Assembly: GCA_009829735.1 (NCBI GenBank)
Contig: CM020620.1
Location: 8,882,545-8,946,544 of the forward strand
Length of the DNA: 64,000 nt
Source of the DNA: Pyropia yezoensis
Lineage: Eukaryota > Rhodophyta > Bangiophyceae > Bangiales > Bangiaceae
Direction of reading: 5' to 3'
Shown here: positions 22,180 through 31,744 of the stretch, one piece after another
How positions within the stretch are numbered: position 1 is the stretch's first letter
Layout: each line of letters starts with the position of its first letter
Notes under the pieces: model-generated
What the model was told of the DNA's origin: nothing
Database searches by the model: none
Seen by the model: only the letters and a program-made list of their open reading frames with translations
Translations under genes and position numbers: made by a program

Positions 22180-24317
22180 GTGTGAAAGCCTGTAGGTACC
22201 TGGGAACTGGAAGTAGCCCGCTGTGCACGTACCCTGTGAACAAGAGAATAACACTGCCAGGACTGCCTAGTTGCAATACTTAACTTCTAAGGCGTTCGAC
22301 ACGATGCTTTCAGCCCAGAACGTTTCTTCAGAAGTTTCGAAGCGTCTTTCCGCCCGCCTCTCTTCCGCGCGCGGCTGTGTTAGCGACGACAGCGGGGGGG
22401 GGGGAGGTGCGTTCGTGGGGGGAGGCGGGCGCGGGAGCGGGGGCGGGACAGGGAGGGGGGCACGCCGCTGCTGTCCCCGCTGTTGCCGCTGCCGTTGGGT
22501 CGGGGCCACCGCGGCCGCCGACGCGAAGGCGGCGGGCGGCGGGGGCAAGGTGGCGCCATGGGGTGGCGGGGGGTAGGGGGGAGGGGGGGCGGAGGGGGAG
22601 GGCAGGGTTCACCAACAGTTGCACATGGCATGAGCTGTAGGCGCTGCAACAGGCAGAGGCGGACAGAGGGGGCGCGTACCGCAGCTCGACGAGGAGGCGC
22701 CCCAATATTGACGACGTCGTCCGTAGGTACCTACGGAGGCACAGCCATGCCGTGAACCGAATGTGCCCGCTCCACCGCGCGACGGGTGCGTGGTCGCGCC
22801 GGTACTGCCGCTGGGGAGAGCAGACTCCAGGTTAGACGCACAGGACCGCTCCCGCAGAGGGTAGTGGTGAGCTTCGGTGAGCTTCGGTGCGCTTGAGGAA
22901 GACCACACGAAGAGGCCTCAACCGCACAGCTGCGACCCGCTAAAGTGTCAACTCATCGAAGTACGTACTTGTTGATGAGACCGCACTACTTCTGGTCAAA
23001 ATGTTCATTCAAAGATGAAACACCAATGTTCGCTAATGAAACATCACCCCATGTTGTACAGATTGATGCCACTCGATAAGTACACTCCTGAACTATCCAC
23101 TGACCTAGTCAAGTGGGCATGCACTGTAAGGGTTCAATCAACAACTCACACCCTGGGAACTGCCTAGTTCCCAGCCAATGGGAATATTTGGCTGGGATAT
23201 AATCCAGTTCCCATGAGGTGAGTGTGCGGATTCGCGAAGGTACATCAGCCAATGGGATGTGTGCTCAAGATGTGTCTATTGAGTGTGCTTGGAAAAAGAG
23301 ATGTGTCTGTGATTGAGCTCGGGTTCTTCAAGGGGGTTGTCAGGTGTGCTACAACTAGACTACCTAGGTGAGTTGCCACCGCCGTCCCCGCCACCACCAC
23401 GTAGCTGAGTTGCCACCGCCGTCCCCGCCACCACCACCTAGCTGAGTTGCCACCGCCGTCCCCGCCACCTCCCCCCCCCCCCCCCCCGGCGCACTTTATA
23501 CCTGGTTCATTTTTGCGGGCCAATTCCAGTCTCCACAGCACCCCGCAAGCCACCCCCGCGCTGCAGCATGCGCTCCCAGCTTCCCTGCGCTGCATATGCA
23601 CCTCCCCCTTACCCCACATAGCAGCTGCACACTCGCCTCTGTTGTTTCCGGATGAACGCTCCGGGCGGCGCCACGAACGCTGGTCGTGGAAGACTGTAGC
23701 CAGGTGGGCCGAAAAGGACCTCCAAAGAGACCGTAGCCAGACGGCTTGGATGGGCGCTGCCGCGCCGGAACAGTTTAATATTAAATAATCTGTAAGCTGA
23801 TCATCGGCCCCGCCGTAGCCAGGCGGGCCTAAAGGTCCTGGAAGACCGTAGCCAGGGGGAAAGAGGGTGACGGGGGCGGAGCAGATGACGGATGGAGAAG
23901 TTGGGGCAGAGCTGGTGAGGGGGGCCTGGGGGGGGCAGCAGTACGCGAGCATTGGCGACGACCTCACCCTGCCGGCCAGCAGACGCGGGCTGACGCCACG
24001 ATACCAGGAGGTTGTTTCGGATAGCTAGTCTGTTTGCAATATCGACCACTGTCCAAAGTGTTGACCACACCAGGGTCTCTTGGAGGCCCCCAGGAGGCAG
24101 ACTCGTGACCGAAGTATTTTCTTTTCGTTTTGTCTGCTACTTCCAAGTCAAGAACACGAGAAGCACACATGGCCTGGGCATCAGGCCTTCCAAAAATGGA
24201 TACACATAGCCGTTGTTGTTCTTCTTGTCATGCATCAAGACCTGAGCCTCAACTCTATTTTTGCTGTGCTTTTTTCTCTGCTACAGAGTGTATTATTCTC
24301 GGAGACATTCGGCACCC
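22180..24317. other. Non-genic flank of element B with hairpins and G/C homopolymers
   Basis: 22390-22610 is strongly G-rich on the plus strand, a potential G-quadruplex tract. 22930-23220 has lower GC and holds several hairpins. A 37-bp tandem repeat follows (separate entry), then a C-run of about 17 nt near 23470. Shadow ORFs here are low complexity. The last bases, CACCC (24313-24317), are the left target duplication of element B. Confidence 0.5.
23369..23470. repeat. 37-bp tandem repeat (2.75 copies)
   Basis: Copies beginning TGAGTTGCCACCGCCG start at 23369, 23406 and 23443, an exact 37-bp period with one or two mismatches. The array ends in a C homopolymer. Confidence 0.85.
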
Positions 24318-24680
24318 TGTAGCAATATGGTTGTCCGTATTGTGGCCCTAATATTAGGGGGGCTACTTCTAATCCTTAACTTCCAATTTGAGAGTCCGAG
24401 CTGGTCACGGTATCTATAAGTTACGTATGACCAGAGGGACTTGCATCTTGGGGTGGAGGGTAGTTAGTAGTGTCTCCGAGGGTTTATAATGAGGGGGCCG
24501 GTGGCGAATCCACCGCCGGCCAAGGTAGAACAACAAACCCCTCCCATTTGGGCTCCCATCTTGGTCCCGTGGCTTGCGCTCCAAGGACAGCAACCTTGGC
24601 CTCCCGGTGACGTTGGTGCCGATCCCCCTTGGTGAGTGTTCCCTGAGAGTGGACGTGCGACGGATTCCTATTGTGCTACA
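24318..24680 (+). repeat. 5' LTR of element B (363 bp)
   Basis: It starts TGTAGC and ends GCTACA, with flanking CACCC on the left and the PBS 1 nt to the right. TTTATAA at 24483 is a candidate TATA box for the genomic transcript. Confidence 0.96.
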
Positions 24681-24681
24681 T

Positions 24682-24700
24682 TGGTGGAGCAGCAGGGGAC
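24682..24700 (+). promoter_or_regulatory. Primer-binding site of element B
   Basis: TGGTGGAGCAGCAGGGGAC begins 1 nt after the LTR. It is identical over 19 nt to the PBS of the otherwise diverged element A, so both probably use the same tRNA primer, which I cannot identify. Confidence 0.75.
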
Positions 24701-24905
24701 GGGTTTCCGTCACCCTTGTGGTGACGCCGTCTTCGGCCCTGGCACACGGATAGGGATCCGGTCCTTTTCTTGTACTCGTGGTGTTGCGACCTGATCGATT
24801 GTGTTGAGCTTTTACCTGTGACTGTGACCTACTGTTACTCTCCCCAATCTACCCCCTCGCTCTCTTATTCGTGGTGGTCGTTGCGTCGGTTGACTGATTG
24901 TGACT

Positions 24906-27089
24906 ATGTCTACCCAAGAGACGGGGAACGTTCAAGATGACGGATCGGCGTCGACGCCGACTCCGGAGGTGACTACGGGAACCGGGATCGGGAACCCGAT
25001 CGATAACATTGAGACGCCAACGCTTTCCGGTGCCGGATCGACGTTTGGCACGGCTCGGACGGCAGGAGGCGGGGGCCCGCCTCAACTGTCGTCGACCGAC
25101 CTCACTCCGCCGCCTCCTTCACCAGGGGATTCCCTGATGGCATCATTGGCCCGCATCGAGGCCCGGTTTTCCGGGCTCGACGCCCGTCAAGATCGGACGG
25201 AGGACGCAATGGCAGTGTTGATGTCAACACGGCACACGACGGGACCCCGTCGTGTTCCTCCCACACCGGTACGGTTCGAACCGGCCGGACTACTTTCGGA
25301 GTCCACCAGGGCCAATCCCGGGGTTGCTACTCCTGGACAACCCCCGGACACAATGGGGTATGGGTCCGACTCGTCGGCAGAGTTGGAACGGAGTCACACG
25401 GAGCGATACGCTCGGAGCACCCGAAGCGGACTCCGCGGACACGACCCGGCAGATACGTACGCCGGGGGAGAGTCGGTTATGGGGGGAGGGGGTACCCTCT
25501 CGCAGTACCCCCACGACGAAGGAGGCCCGGCAACTCGGGTTCCCGAGGTGCCGACGCCTGAAGTACCATCTTCAGTGGTGGAAGCTATGACCGCGCAGGT
25601 AACTGTGAGCCTACTGAAGCGGATGGAGTCCGATGAGTTCGCTCATCAACTGGCTAAGCGACTGGATATCCAGGACGCTGACACGGAGATCGTCAACGAG
25701 GTCTTCCGGTCGGTTCTTACTCCGGAACGTTATCGTTTGGAGGACCGCTCTACCACCGTATCGGAATCGATGCGTAATACGTCGCATCGGGCGATCCGCT
25801 CTATGCAGACCCTTATGAAGGGAGTCCCTATGTTCGGGGGGCCGAACGGACGCCCGTTGGCAGTCATCGGCTTCTTGACCAGCTTCAAGGCAGCCGCAGA
25901 CAAGGCGCTCGTTAACGAGGGGCTGGCCCTGGAGATCCTCCCGTTCTTTGTTGATGAACGGGTGCGAGGCATTCTTCGCCAGGCATCCCCGATGCCGGGA
26001 ATGAGGGTCGCGGCCACCCCCATGGATTACCGTGGGATATTGAAGGAGCTGCTGAGCAGCTACCTCAGTGAGGACAAGTGCGAGGACCACTATCGGGCCC
26101 TTCGCACTGCCACCGCCCAGTCCTGGGAGGATGAGGAGATGTTTGGACGCCGGATCCAAGAGCTCGACTACGAGCTGGGGAAGCTCCTCGGAGAAGGGGA
26201 GCTACGGGCCATCCTGTTCGCAGGAGTACCCAACTACGTGCGGATATCCGCACGGGGCGCCAACACGGCACGGACGAACTTCAGTCGACTGATGCATATG
26301 TGCAAGTCCCTAGGGGACGCCTACCGGGTTCTACACCCGGAGTGTGCCTTGGCCCCGAAGCCCAAGGGTGAGGGAGGCAAGCCCAGTCTTACCCCGGTAC
26401 CGAGGCAAGAGAAGGTGGAACGTAAGGCCGCACCAGTACTGGTGGCGACCGAACATACCCCTATTGGTGAGGGTGACCCTCTAGTCGACCAACAGGGCCA
26501 CCTGTTGCTACCGGCGACGCCGGTGATTGATGAACATGGTACGGTAGCGTACATCGCCCCGGCTGGAACCCAGTTCCAGGTCAACGAAGGAACGGGACGG
26601 CGCGTCCCGTATGTGCGGACTACGGGGTACTCCCCGGTGACGGGTAACCCTCACCAACCCTTGCCAACATGGGCGGTGCGCACGGAGGCACCTCCGCAGA
26701 TTGCGGGCCGACCCAACCGGTTGGGGGAGTCCATGTTCCGGTTGACCCAAGGACCCAAGGCCTACCAGGGAGCAGGCACTCGGGCGCCCGAGGGAGGCAA
26801 CCGTAGCTACGGGGCTACCCCGATGCGACCTCAAGGGGGGACCGGCACGTCCGGATGTATGTTGTGTGGGGATCCCCAGCACTGGGTGTCTTCCTGCCCA
26901 CTCATCCCCGAGGAGTCTCGGCGGGCAGCGGCGCAACGCAAGGCATCCACCGGGGGGTATCCCCCCCGAGCACCCGGACCCGCACCGGGTAGGCAGCCAG
27001 CTCCAGGTGGAGTACTGGCCGTCGAGGGGGCACCTCCTCAGCCGGATGTCCCGGCGGACAGCACCCTACCAAGGGCGGGAAACGAGTAA
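24906..27089 (+). CDS. gag: Gag polyprotein of element B
   Basis: The protein is about 727 aa from the ATG at 24906, about 200 bp downstream of the PBS. Residues 1-230 are Ser/Thr/Pro/Gly-rich. A capsid-like helical region runs from roughly 230 to 470 and includes PMFGGPNGRPLAVIGFLTSFKA. A CCHC zinc knuckle (CMLCGDPQHWVSSC) starts at residue 651 and should bind RNA. The protein ends RAGNE, as gag A ends SAGNE, because the frameshift heptamer GGGAAAC (27077-27083) encodes these residues. The role is assembly of the virus-like particle in the cytoplasm. Confidence 0.92.
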   Translation: MSTQETGNVQDDGSASTPTPEVTTGTGIGNPIDNIETPTLSGAGSTFGTARTAGGGGPPQLSSTDLTPPPPSPGDSLMASLARIEARFSGLDARQDRTEDAMAVLMSTRHTTGPRRVPPTPVRFEPAGLLSESTRANPGVATPGQPPDTMGYGSDSSAELERSHTERYARSTRSGLRGHDPADTYAGGESVMGGGGTLSQYPHDEGGPATRVPEVPTPEVPSSVVEAMTAQVTVSLLKRMESDEFAHQLAKRLDIQDADTEIVNEVFRSVLTPERYRLEDRSTTVSESMRNTSHRAIRSMQTLMKGVPMFGGPNGRPLAVIGFLTSFKAAADKALVNEGLALEILPFFVDERVRGILRQASPMPGMRVAATPMDYRGILKELLSSYLSEDKCEDHYRALRTATAQSWEDEEMFGRRIQELDYELGKLLGEGELRAILFAGVPNYVRISARGANTARTNFSRLMHMCKSLGDAYRVLHPECALAPKPKGEGGKPSLTPVPRQEKVERKAAPVLVATEHTPIGEGDPLVDQQGHLLLPATPVIDEHGTVAYIAPAGTQFQVNEGTGRRVPYVRTTGYSPVTGNPHQPLPTWAVRTEAPPQIAGRPNRLGESMFRLTQGPKAYQGAGTRAPEGGNRSYGATPMRPQGGTGTSGCMLCGDPQHWVSSCPLIPEESRRAAAQRKASTGGYPPRAPGPAPGRQPAPGGVLAVEGAPPQPDVPADSTLPRAGNE
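27077..27083 (+). promoter_or_regulatory. Candidate -1 frameshift slippery heptamer, element B
   Basis: G GGA AAC is in X XXY YYZ phase with gag, two codons before the gag TAA (27087-27089). pol is in the -1 frame and is open back to the heptamer, so a single slip would produce Gag-Pol. The pol ATG at 27098 is an alternative (reinitiation). The heptamer is conserved with element A. Confidence 0.65.
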
Positions 27090-27097
27090 GAGGAAGG

Positions 27098-30000
27098 ATG
27101 ACCGGGGGGCGCTGGGGTCACCCAAGCAAGCCACCCCGGAGTACCGCGGGGAAAGCCCCACGGAGAGCGCGGTTGAGCCGACGCCGCATCAACCCCCGGG
27201 TACACCTTCCGGCCCCGACGACACGGCGTCAGGGGATTGATGACCAACCTCCGAGGTTGGGAGGAGAGGACGGGAAGCCCCTTCACGTTGAACCAGACAA
27301 GGGCCCTGTTCAGGATGCCCGAGCTACACCGGATATCGGTGTAGGACATGTGTTGTTTACCTTGGAGAACTTCAAGGTATCAGCCACACTGGGGGTTGAC
27401 CCCCAGTCGACACGATCGTACTACCCTGTACTGGACACAGGGGCTGGACCCAACCTTATCCGGAAGGATACCCTCCCGGACAAGTGGCTTCCACGAGTCA
27501 GAGTGACTCGGGGACCCACCATCAAGGACGCGAATGGTCGACTCATTCGTACGACCGCAGCGATGTCGCTGCAGGTTACCATCGGGGATCTCACCACGGA
27601 AGTTGACTTCCTGGTATGTGAAACGCTATCGGTGCCCTGCATACTGGGGTGCACCTTCATCAACGTTCACGTTGATGCAATCCGGCCAGGCCGGAGGACC
27701 GTCGAGCTTCAAGAAGCCGACGGGACGAAGCGAGGACACACGGCTATCGTCAGGGACCTGACGCTACAAGGAAGCCACGTTAACGTGGCTGAGGTGTACG
27801 CAAGCGTCGAGCCGAAGACACTTCGGTTGGCCAAGCGAACTCGCTTTGAGCCGTTGTCAGAGACAGTCCTCCCGGTTAACTGCGACCTCGCAGGCATCTG
27901 CAGAGTCCAGTCCAACCTACGGACGTACAAGCGCCATGGGTTGACCATGGCCTACGGTCTCATAGACCTCCCAGCAGGAGGGTCGTCCCTCCTAGTGATG
28001 GCGAACTACCGCCGTAAGGCAGTCACCCTCCCGAAGGGAACTATCCTCGGGATTGCCGAACTCTACGAAGGAGATATCCTTACCCCTGATAAGGAAGGTC
28101 AAGTGGAACCACTTGAAGTACTGGCGGTCGCCGAGACCACCGAGCGACAGCAACCCGATGACGGGAAGCCTAACCCATCGGCGGCTCCGGCGGACCTGCC
28201 GCCAAAGGACCAAGAGGCCTTGAAGGCACTGGCCGAGGCTGACCTCGACCACCTTCCCCCTTCGGTAGCCGAAGGGGTACGACGGATGCTAAGAAAGCAT
28301 GACGTTATGTGGACAGGCGGGGCCTTGGGGACCATTGGGGCAACCCAACATCGTATAGACCTGGTACCAGGCGCACGACCCGCCCGCTCACAACCGCACC
28401 GAGCGGGACCTATGCAACGAGAGATCGTTGATGGAGAAGTGAAGAGGATGAGTGAAGCTAAGGTGATCCGACCTTCGATGTCGGAATGGGGTGCCCCAGT
28501 CGTTATTGTGCCGAAGAAGGATCAAACCCCTCGGTTTTGCATCGATTATCGACGCCTCAACTTGGTTACCAAGAAGGACTCATACCCTTTACCAAGGATG
28601 GATGAATGCATCGACTCCCTGGGGGAGGCTACGGTGTTTACCACCATCGACTGCAATGCCGGATACTGGCAGATCCCGGTGGCGGACGAGGATATCCCCA
28701 AGACGGCATTCGTCTGTCACAGTGGAGTGTACGAGTTCCTAAGGATGCCCTTCGGATTGTCCAACGCCCCCGCTACATTCCAGCGGGCTATCGACATCAT
28801 ACTGTCTGGGGTGAAGTGGCGTAACTGCCTAGTGTACCTCGATGACGTCATCGTCTTCTCGCGTAACATGGATGACCATGTACAACATGTTGACGAGGTA
28901 CTCACCCTCTTGAGGAACGCCGGGGTAACCCTGCGTCTGAAGAAGTGCGCCTTCTTCCAACAGACGGTCGAATATCTGGGCCACCAGATAACCCCTGGTA
29001 AACTAGGGGTACTCGAAGCCAATACCCGGGCACTCCGGGATGCCCGGTTCCCTAACACCCAGACGCAGCTCAAGAGCTTCCTGGGAATGTGCAATGTATA
29101 CCGACGGTTCGTCAAGGACTTCGCTCGGATAGCTAAACCGTTAACGGTTCTTACGAGCAGTACCTTACCCAAGGTACTCCAACCCCCTTCGCCTAGCGAA
29201 GAGGAGGCATTCGAGTCGCTGAAGCGAGCCCTACTAGCCCCACCCGTCCTTGCGTTACCGCATAGACGGGGTACCTTCGTCATCGATGTCGATGCATGTG
29301 ATACACAAGTGGGATGCACCCTGTTACAGGGAGAGACGTTGATCGGTACCGATAACGTTATCCCGGACCTACGTCCGGTAGGGTACTTCAGCCGGACACT
29401 CAACCCGGCTGAGCGGAACTATAGTGCCACCGAGCGTGAATGCCTCGGAGTTATATGGGCAGTGCAACTGCTCCGTCCATACCTGGAGGGCTCCAGGTTC
29501 ATCGTGAGGTCCGACCACGAACCCCTACGATGGCTCCTCAACCTTGGTGACAAGGATTCCGATAGCCATGGGAGGCTAGCCCGATGGAGGCTGAAGATGG
29601 CCGAGCACGACTACCGCACGGTGTATAAGGCTGGGTCAACCCACCACCTCGGAGACGCGTTGTCTCGACTCGACACCCCGAGCGGGGATACCCGCCCGGT
29701 GGACGAGGACATCCCGGTAGTACCGGTGTGCATGGTGGGTAATGCTACCCAGGGTATGGCTGACCATACCATGGCACACCTTGCGTGCCCATTTACCCTC
29801 GCGGACTTCCGCGAGGCACAGGCCAACGACGATGACTGTAGACGTCATCGTGCTAACCTCCTGGCCGGTACGGCCGGCATCTTCTCCGAGAACGAAGACG
29901 GACTCATATACCGGCGGGCACCCGCCGATGGACGACATCAAGTCGTGGTTCCCGTGTCCTTACGGCAAGCCGTCATGAAACGAGAACATGAGAACCCTAC

Positions 30001-31264
30001 AGCCGGACACCCGGGGGGTTCACGTATGTTCGCAGCAATGCGAAGGTTCTTCTACTGGCCAGCAATGGCTGTCGACGTGGTCGACCACGTACGGGGATGC
30101 CACCCCTGTGCACGTAACCGCATGAGTCTACATAGGCGGGCGTCTGCCATGAAGCTATTCCCACCTGATGGGCCCAACGAGCAAGTCGCTATCGACATAC
30201 TCGGGCCACTTCCGATAACGGAAGAAGGGAACAGGTACATCCTGGTCATGTCTGACCGCTTCACTAAGCTGTCAAGAGCGGCAGCCATCCCGAATGATAC
30301 GGCATACACGATCATGAACGCAGTGGTTGACCACTGGATCAGTGCATACGGAGTCATGAAGCAACTCCTCTCCGATAACGGAGCAAACCTTACATCGGCA
30401 TTCTGCACTAAGGTCCTGGGCATGTTCGGTATCGAACCACGTCGGGCATCCGACTACCACCCGCAGTCCAACGGGCAGGTGGAGCGGTTCAACCGCACCA
30501 TCGTAAAGATGCTACAGTGCTACGTGGCCGAGCACACGAACACTTGGGACAGGCTTCTGTCCGTACTCACCCTGGCATACAATGCCAGGCCACATCGGAG
30601 CACAAACATTGCTCCGCTGGAGTGGGTCATGCCACTAGGCGTCGGTAACCTGACGCTGCCACCCGGCAGGTGCACTCGGTATGATACACCGAAGGGCCGA
30701 CACGCCGAACGCATCCACCTAGCTTGGTTGGCCAAGCTATCGTGGATGATTCCTAAGCTCAAGGGTGCCCTTGACAGAACACAACTTCGGTATAAGAAGA
30801 ACTTCGACGCCCGACTACGGGTGCGCAACGCAACCCTGGTAACAGGTGACTGGGTCTATATCAGACACCAGAAGTTCCGAGGGAACAAGCTTATGCAACC
30901 GGTCAAGGGACCGTACCAGATCCTCCACAGAGATGACCACTCTGTTATCTTACACTCCGATACGGAGATCCAACGCATCAGTATGAATGATGTCACACCT
31001 GCTCCGAAGCCGGAACAGCCTCAGCCGGTACCGGCTGGGTTGCTACATGAAGCTCTTACAACCCACCGGTCGGATGACCCGGTGGGACCGGATGGGATTC
31101 CATACCAAGTAGAGAGCGTGGTCGGACACACCGACCCGGACATACCAGGACCCTGGTACGTCAAGGTTATGTGGGTCGGATACGACTCACCCACCTGGGA
31201 ACAGGCGGCGAATATACCCCGCCAACTCCTCATGCCGTACATGAGGCGACGACGCCTACTGTAA
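27098..31264 (+). CDS. pol: Pol polyprotein of element B (PR-RT-RNaseH-IN-chromodomain)
   Basis: The protein is 1388 aa and uninterrupted. Aspartic protease DTGAG is at residues 113-117. Reverse transcriptase has FCIDYRRLN and catalytic YLDD at 580-583. RNase H follows, with VIDVDACDTQ, the TERECLGV block and DHEPLRWLL. The integrase zinc module has His 964 and His 971 plus CHPC. The integrase DDE residues lie in AIDILGPL, LSDNGANL and VERFNR, followed by a KGPYQIL module. A chromodomain lies at about 1336-1383 (YQVESVV ... YVKVMWVGYDSPTWEQAANI). In chromoviruses this domain directs integration to particular chromatin. It replicates and integrates the element; PR would process the polyprotein. 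All catalytic residues I looked for are present. Pol is probably made by -1 frameshifting from gag. Confidence 0.96.
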   Translation: MTGGRWGHPSKPPRSTAGKAPRRARLSRRRINPRVHLPAPTTRRQGIDDQPPRLGGEDGKPLHVEPDKGPVQDARATPDIGVGHVLFTLENFKVSATLGVDPQSTRSYYPVLDTGAGPNLIRKDTLPDKWLPRVRVTRGPTIKDANGRLIRTTAAMSLQVTIGDLTTEVDFLVCETLSVPCILGCTFINVHVDAIRPGRRTVELQEADGTKRGHTAIVRDLTLQGSHVNVAEVYASVEPKTLRLAKRTRFEPLSETVLPVNCDLAGICRVQSNLRTYKRHGLTMAYGLIDLPAGGSSLLVMANYRRKAVTLPKGTILGIAELYEGDILTPDKEGQVEPLEVLAVAETTERQQPDDGKPNPSAAPADLPPKDQEALKALAEADLDHLPPSVAEGVRRMLRKHDVMWTGGALGTIGATQHRIDLVPGARPARSQPHRAGPMQREIVDGEVKRMSEAKVIRPSMSEWGAPVVIVPKKDQTPRFCIDYRRLNLVTKKDSYPLPRMDECIDSLGEATVFTTIDCNAGYWQIPVADEDIPKTAFVCHSGVYEFLRMPFGLSNAPATFQRAIDIILSGVKWRNCLVYLDDVIVFSRNMDDHVQHVDEVLTLLRNAGVTLRLKKCAFFQQTVEYLGHQITPGKLGVLEANTRALRDARFPNTQTQLKSFLGMCNVYRRFVKDFARIAKPLTVLTSSTLPKVLQPPSPSEEEAFESLKRALLAPPVLALPHRRGTFVIDVDACDTQVGCTLLQGETLIGTDNVIPDLRPVGYFSRTLNPAERNYSATERECLGVIWAVQLLRPYLEGSRFIVRSDHEPLRWLLNLGDKDSDSHGRLARWRLKMAEHDYRTVYKAGSTHHLGDALSRLDTPSGDTRPVDEDIPVVPVCMVGNATQGMADHTMAHLACPFTLADFREAQANDDDCRRHRANLLAGTAGIFSENEDGLIYRRAPADGRHQVVVPVSLRQAVMKREHENPTAGHPGGSRMFAAMRRFFYWPAMAVDVVDHVRGCHPCARNRMSLHRRASAMKLFPPDGPNEQVAIDILGPLPITEEGNRYILVMSDRFTKLSRAAAIPNDTAYTIMNAVVDHWISAYGVMKQLLSDNGANLTSAFCTKVLGMFGIEPRRASDYHPQSNGQVERFNRTIVKMLQCYVAEHTNTWDRLLSVLTLAYNARPHRSTNIAPLEWVMPLGVGNLTLPPGRCTRYDTPKGRHAERIHLAWLAKLSWMIPKLKGALDRTQLRYKKNFDARLRVRNATLVTGDWVYIRHQKFRGNKLMQPVKGPYQILHRDDHSVILHSDTEIQRISMNDVTPAPKPEQPQPVPAGLLHEALTTHRSDDPVGPDGIPYQVESVVGHTDPDIPGPWYVKVMWVGYDSPTWEQAANIPRQLLMPYMRRRRLL

Positions 31265-31744
31265 CAACCCAACCGACACCGACTTCGGCTGTTGGGGGGT
31301 GAGGCTTATACCTACTAAGTAGGGTGTGACATGGTTACGGCAGACTTAGGTTTCTAAGTCAAATCAGACTTAGGTTTCTAAGTCGAACCAAGCTTAGGTA
31401 ACTAAGTAGAGCTAAGCTTAGGTAACTAAGTAAAAACCTGAACCTTAATAAGTTAACTTAAAGGTAAAGGCTAACTCCGATAATATCGAAGTAACTAGGG
31501 AGCTTACACGGGAGGATGACCTCCCCAAGCCAAGACACAAAGTGAGGGAGGATAACCTCCCCAAGCATGAACCAACCGGAAGAAGTTGGGCGGGAGGCAA
31601 GGCACCACTGAGCCAGAAGGGGTACTCCCCAGGGCAGCAAACAGAGGCAAGCAATGCCCCCAGCGGGGGATGAGTTTATACTCACTACTACCCGGCCACC
31701 ATAAGGGTTGCCGGGGCCCTCTCCCTCACTAACAATAGCGCTCC
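31265..31744. other. Pol-antisense ORF intergenic region of element B
   Basis: This noncoding spacer lies between convergent ORFs and closely matches 6679-7156 in B'. It contains the 24-bp palindrome array and two GGGAGGAT(G/A)ACCTCCC palindromes. A short AT-rich stretch (TTAATAAGTTAACTTAAAGG) follows the array and could serve 3'-end formation. Confidence 0.75.
31343..31430. repeat. Array of four 24-bp-spaced palindromes (B)
   Basis: CTTAG-N4-CTAAG units start at 31345, 31369, 31393 and 31417, an exact 24-bp spacing. The first two extend to GACTTAGGTTTCTAAGTC. Copy number and phase are identical to B' although the bases between units have diverged, so the palindromes appear constrained. Confidence 0.88.
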
